Source of the DNA: Anaerolineae bacterium
GTDB lineage: Bacteria; Chloroflexota; Anaerolineae; Anaerolineales; Villigracilaceae
NCBI GenBank assembly: GCA_018648605.1
Contig: JABGQU010000018.1
Coordinates: forward strand, 1-32,860
Reading direction: 5' to 3'
Length of the DNA: 32,860 nucleotides
The notes under the pieces: model-generated
The model's input: only the letters and a program-made list of their open reading frames with translations
What the model was told of the DNA's origin: nothing
The model's database searches: none
Position numbers and translations under genes: made by a program
In this document: one piece after another, positions 1-7,677 of the stretch
Numbering within the stretch: position 1 is the stretch's first letter
Layout of the letters: each line of letters opens with the position of its first letter

Positions 1-734
1 TGCTGCATCAGACGCGGATCGCGCCAGAGTTCGAAGAGATCGGGTTCCAAATCCCAGGGTTCGAGGGAGGAGAGTCGCAGGCGCGGGGCAGTAGTCTGTT
101 CGAGAATGGATTTAATTAACTCGGAGAGTGGCAACTTCAAATCAGGCGCGTGCCGGAAATTCTGTCCCCATGAGCCGAGATGTACGCCTGTAAGCACAAT
201 CTCTTTTGCGCCACCATCCAGCGCAGATCTCACATCCGCAAGAATTTCATCTATAGAACGAGAATGCCCTTCGCCGCGCGCGAGGGTCGTGATACAAAAA
301 GTGCATTCGTTATCGCAGCCATCTTGCACCTTGATAAAGGCGCGCGTGCGGGAGCGTAGGCCGGGCAAGGGGATGCGCTCGAGGGGTTCAAGGTCGAAAG
401 TTTCAGAGGGGATATTCAAAAAATCAGAAACAAGATTTTCTTTTTCATCATTTAAAACAACTCGATTGGAAAGCTCGGCGGCTTTTTCCGGCTCCATCGT
501 CACCCAACAACCGGTGGCGATGATCTCATCAATGCCCGCATTTTTTGCGCGCCGAATGACTTTGCGCGAATCTGCCGCAGCTGCGGAGGTGACAGTGCAG
601 GTGTTGACGACGGCTAAATCAGCGTCCTCAGCAGCACCGACGATCTTATGCCCCGCTGTACGGAATTGCTGCGCCATTCTTTCTATTTCTGCCTGATTGA
701 GTCGGCAACCAATGGAGTCGAGGAAGATTTTCAT
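1..734 (-). CDS. mtaB: tRNA (t6A37) methylthiotransferase MtaB, 3' end cut by window
   Basis: This radical-SAM enzyme adds a methylthio group to N6-threonylcarbamoyladenosine at tRNA position 37. Reading the minus strand from the ATG at 734 gives MKIFLDSIGCRLNQAE, the typical N-terminus of the UPF0004 domain with its first cluster-binding Cys. Further Cys residues follow in VVNTCTV and ATGCW, and then the radical-SAM motif CDNECTFC (CxxxCxxC) near residue 150. About 244 residues are visible; the C-terminal part and TRAM domain lie beyond base 1. The gene is missing from the ORF track because its stop is outside the window. No Shine-Dalgarno precedes the ATG, but TAAAAT lies 8 nt upstream, so the transcript may be leaderless. 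MiaB is the alternative, but the SIGCRLNQAE start fits MtaB better. Confidence 0.93.
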   Translation of the reverse strand, partial: MKIFLDSIGCRLNQAEIERMAQQFRTAGHKIVGAAEDADLAVVNTCTVTSAAAADSRKVIRRAKNAGIDEIIATGCWVTMEPEKAAELSNRVVLNDEKENLVSDFLNIPSETFDLEPLERIPLPGLRSRTRAFIKVQDGCDNECTFCITTLARGEGHSRSIDEILADVRSALDGGAKEIVLTGVHLGSWGQNFRHAPDLKLPLSELIKSILEQTTAPRLRLSSLEPWDLEPDLFELWRDPRLMQ

Positions 735-835
735 AGGGGCTGATTTTATCGCATTTTCAGGGAAGAAAGAAATTTGCGGATTCCCAGAAGTGAAGTCAAC
801 TATGCAGGGCGGGTCTGAGCCTCAGCGCCAATTAT

Positions 836-1273
836 TTAATCCGTGAACCAATCAGGGTTAAGTTGAATACTGCCATTCGGCTCAACAATGACCAAGCCAC
901 GCCCATCCTCTGCCCGCCAGACGGTTGAGCCATCCAGCCATTGATTGACGAAGAGCCAACTACTCATCAAGGCGTTATCGCCAAAGGCAAGCTTGGCTGC
1001 TGCCGCCAGCACGATCTGATACGGAGGCTCATCGGGCAACTCCAGCTCACGCGAGATCATAGCAGCGCTTGTTCCGATCAGCGCGGCAACTTTTTCATCC
1101 AGCGCCACATCCCAGCCGTCGCCAATTGGTTCGGTGGTAACTTTGCCGCCGCATTCATTGCAGAGCCAAAGACCATCTTCGTCGATGGTTAACTTGGGCT
1201 TTTTCGCGTCAGCGGGATCGGGCAGCTCGTGTTCAAAGCGTGCGCAAATATCACAATATTTTTCTTCTGGCAT
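836..1273 (-). CDS. Hypothetical protein with N-terminal four-Cys zinc ribbon
   Basis: This 145-residue protein matches no family I can name. Residues 1-45 hold two CxxC pairs (CDIC at about 8 and CNEC at about 38) separated by an acidic/Lys-rich linker, the layout of a small zinc ribbon. The rest is a predicted soluble alpha/beta region rich in Trp and acidic residues, without a signal peptide or membrane segment. It lies between mtaB and the HEPN-like gene on the same strand, with gaps of about 100 and 215 nt, so co-transcription is uncertain. The ribosome binding site is weak. The overlapping plus-strand ORFs (941-1192, 1134-1349) are shadows. Confidence 0.7.
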   Translation of the reverse strand: MPEEKYCDICARFEHELPDPADAKKPKLTIDEDGLWLCNECGGKVTTEPIGDGWDVALDEKVAALIGTSAAMISRELELPDEPPYQIVLAAAAKLAFGDNALMSSWLFVNQWLDGSTVWRAEDGRGLVIVEPNGSIQLNPDWFTD

Positions 1274-1390
1274 CTGTTATTCTTTTTATTTCTTCGTTAT
1301 GCCTAATAAACAATTTAGATGTGCAATGCGTCCGAGAGGATGCTTTTAGAATCAAGAAATATCCTCATAGCATTAATTCTATCGCATTTT

Positions 1391-1430
1391 ATGAACACGG
1401 ATGACACAGATTTGGCGAATTTTCGCGGGT
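1391..1430. repeat. Decayed dispersed intergenic repeat (ACACGGATgACACAGATTT type)
   Basis: The gap between the two hypothetical genes contains ACACGGATGACACAGATTT followed by a GCGAATTTTCGC palindrome. A related word (CGCGGATTTTTCAGATTT) lies at 12281-12320 after degV. Both look like degenerate copies of a low-complexity repeat I associate with environmental Chloroflexota genomes. Function unknown. Confidence 0.45.
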
Positions 1431-1444
1431 AAATAAAAGTACAG

Positions 1445-1465
1445 GGGCGAGCCTTAGGTTCGCCC
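1445..1465 (-). terminator. Hairpin after the HEPN-like gene
   Basis: GGGCGAgCCTtaGGtTCGCCC folds into a G+C-rich hairpin. On the minus strand it lies 25 nt after the stop of the HEPN-like gene and is followed by a T-rich tract (ctgtacttttattt). It can act as a terminator, though the sequence also resembles a dispersed GGGCGAACC repeat. Confidence 0.5.
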
Positions 1466-1489
1466 TTGCCTTTACCCAAGGATAAAATT

Positions 1490-2092
1490 TTACTCAGCAG
1501 CGTATCTCCAAGTAGTCAACTTCATATCATGTGGGCCATCCCAGCCATCTTTCAAAAAAAGATACAATTTGTTTTGTAACTTACTAAACAATGCTTTGTA
1601 ACAAACATATATCTCATTGGTAGCAACAAGTTCGGTTTCCATATGTCTTGCATGAAGAGGAATAGGATATCTACCCCAATAAGTTATGGATTCATTAATC
1701 ATACCCAAAAATATTTTTTCATCAGAAGTCAGTTCTATTTCAGACACACCATTAAACAAAGTTTTCAACTTGTGATGCTTTAGCTTTTTGCCAAGTTCTC
1801 CATTTGCTACCAGAGAAGGCTCTTGAGCGACCAATAAACCTTTTATTAGATTTTCAATGCTCAATGCCGCCAGCAAGATGAATGTTCGTGACATAAACGA
1901 TTTTCGTGTAAGTCCATCTTTCAGAGGATGCGAAAAGGAACTTACCTGCTCCTCTCTATGTTCCCAAAGAAGCAACGCTGCATCATACAACTCTTGAGCA
2001 TAATCATCCCATTCAGTTGGAGATGCTAACATTACAAACTTTTGATTCTCAGAGAAATCAGCAGCAAACCCAACATTCCCCATTTCGCCCAT
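1490..2092 (-). CDS. HEPN-like domain protein
   Basis: This 200-residue, mostly helical protein has no signal peptide. Features typical of HEPN nucleotidyltransferase-partner/RNase folds are visible: a helix ALSIENLIKGLLVAQ (about 76-90) resembling the family's E-x-LLK helix, then KHHKLKTLF (about 105-113) like the usual GHdLkeLf segment, and RYPIPLH (141-147), which fits the Rx4-6H ribonuclease motif. The ATG at 2092 lies 3 nt beyond the stop of the flavoprotein gene and has AGGA at a good distance, so translation is probably coupled. The coding sequence is visibly richer in A+T than the flavoprotein gene, which hints at acquisition. A role as toxin or defence ribonuclease is inference; the family also includes catalytically inactive proteins. 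Confidence 0.6.
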   Translation of the reverse strand: MGEMGNVGFAADFSENQKFVMLASPTEWDDYAQELYDAALLLWEHREEQVSSFSHPLKDGLTRKSFMSRTFILLAALSIENLIKGLLVAQEPSLVANGELGKKLKHHKLKTLFNGVSEIELTSDEKIFLGMINESITYWGRYPIPLHARHMETELVATNEIYVCYKALFSKLQNKLYLFLKDGWDGPHDMKLTTWRYAAE

Positions 2093-2095
2093 GTT

Positions 2096-3733
2096 TTATT
2101 CCTGCCCTCTTGCAATCTTCTTTTGCAAGTGTTCGGGCCATTTTGAAATATCGTCTGATGGGTAAATTTCCATCGGAGGGCCGTTTTGGGTGAGCAAGTC
2201 TTTTGTTTTGCAATCAAGGATATTCGCAGCAGCGGCTAAACCAGAACGAGTTGCTCCGGCAACGCCATGACTGAGCGTACTTGCACCACACATATATAAA
2301 CCATCAATCTCAGTTCTGATCGGGAAAGCACCCGGCCCAACTTGCCTGCGACTCTTGGAGATCCCATACAGGTTGCCGCGTGTGGCATTGATGTAATGGT
2401 CGTTCGTCAGCGGGGTTGCCAAACTCCAATAGACGATATGTTTGCTAATGCCCGGCACATGCCGCTCAAGCTTTCTAAAAAGTTTTTCAGCCAACTCTTC
2501 TTTCTCAGCTTCGTAGCCGGCAGGGCGGTCGCCTTTTTTAGAATCAGACCATTTTTCAAAGGCTTCATAACCGACAAAAGCAAAGGCCTCGCAAGTATGA
2601 TGCCCGGAGTGCATCTTCGAGGGATCTTTGAGCGTCGTCACGGTCAAGAACATCATCGGTGGCTCGTCAGCGGTCAGGGTGTGGTCGGTCAGACCAAGCT
2701 TGTACTGCCCATCTACGTCTTCGTTGTCGTAGAACCAGAAGTTACCAGAATCCAGCCCGGCTTCGCGCAAATCCATATCCACTGCAAAGAACAAGCTCAG
2801 GGCTGAGACCGAATACGTCACTCTATCCAGTTTATTGACCAGCTTTTTGCTGAGGAATTCGCGTCCTATCAATTTGCCAAAGGTGACTTCCGGATCCGCA
2901 TTTGAGACGACGTTTTTCGCGTGGATAATTTCTCCGTCGGATAGCTTGATTCCAATCACTTTGCCGTCTTCGAGCAGGATCTTTTCTACAGGCGTTTTGA
3001 GACGGATCTCACCCCCGGCTTGCTTCAGCTCCCGAAGAAATGCGCGGGGAATAGCAAAAGCCCCGCCACGCGGAAAATATCCACCGTTGAAATAATGATG
3101 CAGAATGCCCGCCTGCACAAAAGCGGAGACTTCGGAGGGCGGCATGCCATGATCGCCAGCCTGCCCGCCGAGAATGCCCCGCAAAACGGGGTCGGTGATG
3201 AAATGCTCGATAAAATCCTGCCCGGAGCGAGTGGCCCAGCGCATAACAGATACTGCACCGCCCGCTGCCTTTACTGCACTAGTTGGGTTTTTGACCTTGC
3301 CCAAATTGCCGAGACCTGTAACCAGCTTTTCGGCCATGTCGATATAGCCATCAATACCCTCAGCATCATGCGGGAAATATTCCTTCAGCTTGGCAACAAG
3401 ATTTTCTTTGCCTTTGGGAAAATCATATTGTTTATCACCGATAACGATATGGTCGTAGCCATCCGGATTGAGTTCGCAAAATTCGATATGTGCAGAAACG
3501 CCCAAGCCTCTATAGGTGCGGTCGAGAGAACCGCCCTCTCCGATCCCGCCGATGTAGTGCACGCCCGGGCTAAAACGATACCCATTAAGAGTGAAGGAAT
3601 GCGTCCAGCCGCCGGGTTTGCCGTGCTGTTCGCAGACGAGCACTTTTTGCCCGGCTTGGGCGAGCGCGACAGCGGCGGTTAGTCCGCCTGCGCCTGAGCC
3701 GATAATGATGGTGTCGTATTCTTGAATTGACAT
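2096..3733 (-). CDS. Phytoene desaturase / retinol-saturase-like FAD oxidoreductase
   Basis: This FAD-dependent oxidoreductase of the CrtI/CRTISO/RetSat superfamily acts on polyene or isoprenoid substrates; the actual substrate cannot be read from sequence. The N-terminus has the dinucleotide-binding motif GSGAGGLTAA followed by CEQHGKPGG. The C-terminus has the FAD-closing segment GLYMCGASTLSHGVAGATRSG. I chose the ATG at 3733 (545 aa) over the ORF-track start because AGAGGA sits 7 nt before it and the dinucleotide motif then begins at about residue 10. It lies between a TIR gene and a HEPN-like gene on the same strand, 75 nt after the former and 3 nt before the latter. The long plus-strand ORFs opposite it are shadows. 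Confidence 0.88.
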   Translation of the reverse strand: MSIQEYDTIIIGSGAGGLTAAVALAQAGQKVLVCEQHGKPGGWTHSFTLNGYRFSPGVHYIGGIGEGGSLDRTYRGLGVSAHIEFCELNPDGYDHIVIGDKQYDFPKGKENLVAKLKEYFPHDAEGIDGYIDMAEKLVTGLGNLGKVKNPTSAVKAAGGAVSVMRWATRSGQDFIEHFITDPVLRGILGGQAGDHGMPPSEVSAFVQAGILHHYFNGGYFPRGGAFAIPRAFLRELKQAGGEIRLKTPVEKILLEDGKVIGIKLSDGEIIHAKNVVSNADPEVTFGKLIGREFLSKKLVNKLDRVTYSVSALSLFFAVDMDLREAGLDSGNFWFYDNEDVDGQYKLGLTDHTLTADEPPMMFLTVTTLKDPSKMHSGHHTCEAFAFVGYEAFEKWSDSKKGDRPAGYEAEKEELAEKLFRKLERHVPGISKHIVYWSLATPLTNDHYINATRGNLYGISKSRRQVGPGAFPIRTEIDGLYMCGASTLSHGVAGATRSGLAAAANILDCKTKDLLTQNGPPMEIYPSDDISKWPEHLQKKIARGQE

Positions 3734-3808
3734 TAATAATTCCTCTTTTAGTAGTATCAGTTTACGCAAATTTTCTCTATCACTTTACACGTTTTCACCC
3801 ATATTTTA

Positions 3809-4648
3809 TCAACTAGAACAAGATACCCACTCACCAAATTGAACACGATCAGGATCTATACCCATTAAAGTTTCAATATCGTGAGAAGAAGGGGTTAAAT
3901 CTTGTTTTAATTCAGGGGAAGGTAAAGAAAGGTTGTTTTTAAGTCGTTCACTTACATGAAATGTTAATCTCGAAATCGCTCTATTTGAATTTTCAGGAGA
4001 CGAGTCAACGTTTCCTTCTGCCAGACGGTGTGCTGTGTGATCCTTAATTCGAATGATAACAATACCATCTTGAATCTTGAAGGGTTTACCTATATCTAAT
4101 TGAAATTTCCACAAAAAATCATAGTGTTGATGTACAGGACCAATACCAACAGGTCCATAGTCAAACACGAGATTAAATCTTCTTAGTTTCGAGTTATTCT
4201 TATCGCCCAAAGGTTTTTTATGAAAAACGGCTTCACCTTTGATAGGGAATGCTATTAATCTGTCTTTTTCCTTACGGTCTATAACACTTGCTAAACGTTT
4301 ATAAAATCTCTCAGGAGGCATTGCTCCGGCTTTTACATCCACATATTGAATATCCCCCAAAGAGAACCAGTTTTCACCTTTCAACAAAAGCGGAAAGAAA
4401 GGTTTTCGCCGTTTCTCGGCATGAATTCTTTCACGTCCCACCCATTGCGACTCCGCGGCGTTCTTCGACATCACGACAACGTAGGCATCGCAAATATCAA
4501 TAGCTTTTTCGATTTCTTCTGGCCATTTATCGCCATAATCAATACGGTGGTCAATCCAAACATCAAAACCCTCATCAATGAGCTTCTTTTCGAGTTTTTC
4601 GACGTATTTTTTATCTTTGTGGCTGTAGCTAATGAAGATGTGGCCCAT
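3809..4648 (-). CDS. TIR-domain protein with uncharacterised C-terminal domain
   Basis: Residues 1-125 form a bacterial TIR domain: strand A box FISYSHKD, the GFDVWID segment, and SQWVGRE, where the Glu at about 73 matches the catalytic Glu of NAD+-consuming TIR domains (SxWxxxE). Residues 130-279 form a beta-rich region I do not recognise, with no transmembrane segment or known sensor motif. Known TIR proteins with accessory domains act in anti-phage NAD+ depletion or signalling, so this is a candidate defence effector, by inference. The gene is A+T-rich compared with its neighbours. A perfect TATAAT lies at 4686-4691 on the minus strand, 37 nt upstream of the ATG, so it probably starts its own transcript. 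The next gene begins 75 nt downstream. Confidence 0.85.
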   Translation of the reverse strand: MGHIFISYSHKDKKYVEKLEKKLIDEGFDVWIDHRIDYGDKWPEEIEKAIDICDAYVVVMSKNAAESQWVGRERIHAEKRRKPFFPLLLKGENWFSLGDIQYVDVKAGAMPPERFYKRLASVIDRKEKDRLIAFPIKGEAVFHKKPLGDKNNSKLRRFNLVFDYGPVGIGPVHQHYDFLWKFQLDIGKPFKIQDGIVIIRIKDHTAHRLAEGNVDSSPENSNRAISRLTFHVSERLKNNLSLPSPELKQDLTPSSHDIETLMGIDPDRVQFGEWVSCSS

Positions 4649-4779
4649 ATGACTTTCCCGATTTTTTCGTTACCAGAATGGCGCAATTATAAAGGATAAA
4701 TAAAACGAAATGCGTATACCGGCTAAATGAATTTCACTTTGGTACAATCATTCAAACCAAAACATAAAGGAGCCTTCCT

Positions 4780-5988
4780 ATGCAAACCAATAAATCACGC
4801 AACTTCCTTTTCATCATGTTCGGCGCATTATATTTCGTTCAAGGTGTCATTCAGGCCTACCAACTCAACTTCTTCAAGCCTCATCTGGACGGAGTCGGCA
4901 TCGAAGCAGACCGCATCGCAACGCTGGCGGGGCTGGCATTAGTCCCCTTTATGCTCAAATGGCTCTTTGGTATCCTCAGCGACCGCGTCAATCTCTTTGG
5001 CAAAGGCTACAGGATGCCCTATATGATCATAGGGATAATCCTCTCCGCCTTTGCCTTTGGTTCTGCTTTTTGGATCAATCCCGCCGATCAATTTGGCGCA
5101 ATGACAGTCATTATTCTTGTGGGCGTTTCAGCCATGACTTTATTTGACGCAACTGCTGATGCCCTTGCTGTAGATATAACCACACCAGAAGATCATGGTC
5201 TCGTACAAAGCGCGATGACAGGCGGCAGAGCAGCCGGTTTTATTATTCTCTCGGCTGTTTTCGGTCTCGTCGCTGCACGTTATGGATACTCGGCGATCTT
5301 TCTCGTTATGGGTGTCATTATTTTATTCCCACTCATTATGGTTTTCCAAGTCAAAGAACCTGAACAACGCGCCCAGCGTGAAAAATTTGAATGGGGTGCC
5401 TTCAAACAACTCATCCGCCCCAATTATTTGGTTTATATCCTCTTCATCGTCTTGGCATGGACAACTTTCCAAGGCATAGATGGCTTAGTTACACTTTATA
5501 TGAGCAGCGAGCTAAAGATCGGCCCCGAACTCATCGGACGATATGGCATGTTCAAAGGCTTGGGGATGGTCATCGGCGCGCTCATTTTAGGCTGGTCAAT
5601 CAATAAAATAGGTATCAAAAATGCGGCACTCAGCACTGTCTCGATGGTCACCGTAGGTGGGTTTATCTTCAGCAAAACCACTAATCTTAACGCAATCCTG
5701 ATCGCTGCCGTTCTCTGGGGCGTTGTGGTCGCCTTTCATTGGACCGTCTACGCAACCTACTCCATGGGCATCACCGACAAACGCATCGCGGGCTCGATGT
5801 TTGCCATCCTGATGACAGTCGGCAATATCGGCATCGGTGCAGGCGAAGCTCTCGCCACTCGCTTTGTGGACGACCTCGGCTTCTCCGGCGTTTTCAGCAC
5901 AATTGCCCTCATCAATCTGGTACTCATTCCTATCCTCTTCTTTGCTCTACGCGGGCTTCAAAAAGAAAGAGAGAAATTTGCTGGATAA
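4780..5988 (+). CDS. MFS transporter (12 TM)
   Basis: This 402-residue integral membrane protein of the major facilitator superfamily has about 12 hydrophobic segments. The loop 2-3 signature is present as GILSDRVNLFGKGYRMPY, and a second-half counterpart follows LILGWSIN. It exports or imports an unknown small solute by proton coupling. The ATG at 4780 is supported by AAAGGAG about 9 nt upstream; an extended -10-like TGGTACAAT occurs at about 4740-4748. It is transcribed divergently from the TIR gene. Two TGCRTTGCA hairpins lie between it and the peptidase gene, the second with a T-run. The substrate cannot be inferred. Confidence 0.88.
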   Translation: MQTNKSRNFLFIMFGALYFVQGVIQAYQLNFFKPHLDGVGIEADRIATLAGLALVPFMLKWLFGILSDRVNLFGKGYRMPYMIIGIILSAFAFGSAFWINPADQFGAMTVIILVGVSAMTLFDATADALAVDITTPEDHGLVQSAMTGGRAAGFIILSAVFGLVAARYGYSAIFLVMGVIILFPLIMVFQVKEPEQRAQREKFEWGAFKQLIRPNYLVYILFIVLAWTTFQGIDGLVTLYMSSELKIGPELIGRYGMFKGLGMVIGALILGWSINKIGIKNAALSTVSMVTVGGFIFSKTTNLNAILIAAVLWGVVVAFHWTVYATYSMGITDKRIAGSMFAILMTVGNIGIGAGEALATRFVDDLGFSGVFSTIALINLVLIPILFFALRGLQKEREKFAG

Positions 5989-6074
5989 AAAGCCTCGGCT
6001 CGCACTTGACCTAAACTTGCTTCCGCTGGTCAACATTTTCACGGCGTGGACATCTTTTTGCTAAAAATGCCAAT

Positions 6075-6108
6075 AGTGCGTTGCATCTGCTTTTAGATGC
6101 GTTGCACT
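6075..6108. repeat. TGCRTTGCA-centred inverted repeat, copy 1
   Basis: AGTGCGTTGCATCT and AGATGCGTTGCACT face each other across a short loop. The two arms share the 9-nt core TGCGTTGCA in the same orientation, giving mispairs only in its centre. The same design recurs at 6139-6173 and 26033-26069. Confidence 0.55.
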
Positions 6109-6138
6109 ACGAGTTCAGCCAGTACTCTTTGCTAACCC

Positions 6139-6173
6139 AAACTGCAACGCATTTTGCAAATGCAATGCAGTTT
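6139..6173 (+). terminator. TGCRTTGCA hairpin with T-run, terminator-like
   Basis: AAACTGCAACGCATTT pairs with AAATGCAATGCAGTTT around a single base, with only the core bases mispaired, and TTTTTCTTCT follows. It lies about 150 nt after the MFS stop and 90 nt before the M20 start, so it may terminate the MFS transcript. It also belongs to the TGCRTTGCA repeat family. Confidence 0.5.
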
Positions 6174-6262
6174 TTCTTCTCGCCAAAAGAGAAGCTCACC
6201 ATCAGCAACCAAGCCCAAATTAAGTGCGCAGCAGCTTTTCATCCACAAAAGAAGGATAAAGA

Positions 6263-7573
6263 ATGACAATTCCTATCTACCAAAAACCCGTTGAACTCTT
6301 ACAAAATCTAATCCGCTTCGACACAACAAATCCACCCGGCAACGAAAAAGCGATTATCACCTATCTCAAAGAGATTATTGAAGATGCCGGTCTAAAAACC
6401 ACGATCTTGGCAAAAGACGAGAACCGCCCCAATCTCATCACACGCCTGCCAGGACGCGGGGACGCGCCACCGCTCCTGCTCTACGGGCACGTAGATGTAG
6501 TAACCACTGTAGGCCAAAAATGGACGCATCCGCCCTTTGAAGCCCTCATCGCAGACGATATGATCTGGGGGCGCGGCGCGCTGGATATGAAGGGGGGCAT
6601 CGCCATGATGGTTTCAGCAGTCTTGCGCGCTCATGCCAGCGGAGAAAAACTACCCGGCGATATCATTTTGGCAATTCTGCCAGACGAAGAAGTCGGCGGC
6701 GATTTTGGGGCACGTTTTCTGGTAGAAAACCATGCCAATCTCTTCGAGGGCGTGCGCTATGCTCTCGGCGAAGGCGGCGGTCTGACCGTTAACATGGGTG
6801 GAGAGAAATTTTATACCGTCATGGTCGCCGAAAAGCAAATGTGCAGTATGCGCGCAACCGTGCGCGGTCCCGCTGGACACGGCTCCATGCCCAGACGCGG
6901 CGGCGCAACTGCCAGGTTAGCCAAAATGCTCGACACGCTGGAAAATAAACGACTGCCCGTTCATATTACATCGGTCACAGAGAAAATGCTCTCTACAATA
7001 GCAAATTCTCTCTCTTTCCCAACCAATTTGGGCATCAAAATGTTGCTCAACCCGACCTTTACAGATCGCATCTTGGACGCACTCGGTGATAAGGGCTTGA
7101 TCATTAACCCGCTGCTGCATAATACCGTCAGCCCCAATATCATTCGAGGCGGAGAAAAGATCAACGTCATTCCTGCTGAAATATCGGTAGAACTCGATGG
7201 TCGTCTTTTGCCCCAATATACGCCCGATGATATGCTGGCTGAGTTAAGAGAATTATTGGGAGACGAAGTTGAGTTGGAAGTCACCAAATATGACAAGGGT
7301 GCGGGCGAGCCAGATATGACTCTTTACCCCTTATTGGCTGATATTTTGAAAAAAGCTGACCCAAGTGGCACGCCAATCCCCATGTTGTTGAGCGGCGTCA
7401 CAGACGGACGTTTCTTCTCCAGAATTGGCATCCAAACCTATGGCTATTTACCAATGGATATCCCACCAGAGCTAATAGATACAATTCATGCCGCGAATGA
7501 GCGCGTCCCCGTTGCAGCGATGGCGTTTGGGACAAATGCGATTTCGGAGGTGTTGAGACGCTTTGGAGAATAA
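6263..7573 (+). CDS. M20 family metallopeptidase (ArgE/DapE/ACY1-like)
   Basis: This cytosolic di-zinc amidohydrolase cleaves an N-acyl amino acid or small peptide. Metal and catalytic residues of clan MH are visible: YGHVDVV (His and Asp), WGRGALDMKGG (bridging Asp), LPDEEVGG (catalytic Glu pair), an acidic ligand in GEGGG, and a late His in DTIHAANERV. The 436-residue length is normal for the family, and the dimerisation domain starts near GPAGHGSMP. AAGGA lies 7-8 nt before the ATG. It stands alone on the plus strand and is closed by the perfect palindrome at 7637-7671. Substrate unknown; annotation as succinyl-diaminopimelate desuccinylase would be over-interpretation. Confidence 0.92.
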   Translation: MTIPIYQKPVELLQNLIRFDTTNPPGNEKAIITYLKEIIEDAGLKTTILAKDENRPNLITRLPGRGDAPPLLLYGHVDVVTTVGQKWTHPPFEALIADDMIWGRGALDMKGGIAMMVSAVLRAHASGEKLPGDIILAILPDEEVGGDFGARFLVENHANLFEGVRYALGEGGGLTVNMGGEKFYTVMVAEKQMCSMRATVRGPAGHGSMPRRGGATARLAKMLDTLENKRLPVHITSVTEKMLSTIANSLSFPTNLGIKMLLNPTFTDRILDALGDKGLIINPLLHNTVSPNIIRGGEKINVIPAEISVELDGRLLPQYTPDDMLAELRELLGDEVELEVTKYDKGAGEPDMTLYPLLADILKKADPSGTPIPMLLSGVTDGRFFSRIGIQTYGYLPMDIPPELIDTIHAANERVPVAAMAFGTNAISEVLRRFGE

Positions 7574-7636
7574 GGAAATAGCATTATTGTTGCCCACTGA
7601 TTTTAAAGAATTCACACGAGTTTTTGATTAACAAAT

Positions 7637-7671
7637 AAGAGCTGACAGGTTTTGAAAACCTGTCAGCTCTT
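7637..7671. terminator. Bidirectional terminator with perfect 17-bp arms
   Basis: AAGAGCTGACAGGTTTT and its exact complement are separated by a single G, with T-runs on both sides in the appropriate direction. It lies between the convergent M20 peptidase and APH-like kinase genes and can terminate both. Confidence 0.88.
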
Positions 7672-7677
7672 TTATTT

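Noticed and set aside
106-696. Long plus-strand ORF of 196 aa
   Set aside because: It lies antisense to mtaB, whose minus-strand translation has clear radical-SAM motifs; its own translation has no recognisable domain.
3020-3682. 220-aa plus-strand ORF opposite the flavoprotein gene
   Set aside because: The minus strand encodes an intact FAD-binding protein here, and the plus-strand protein has no family features.
7637-7671. Perfect palindrome considered as an attachment site or mobile-element end
   Set aside because: It sits between convergent genes with T-runs on both sides, so a bidirectional terminator explains it; no transposase or integrase is in the window.
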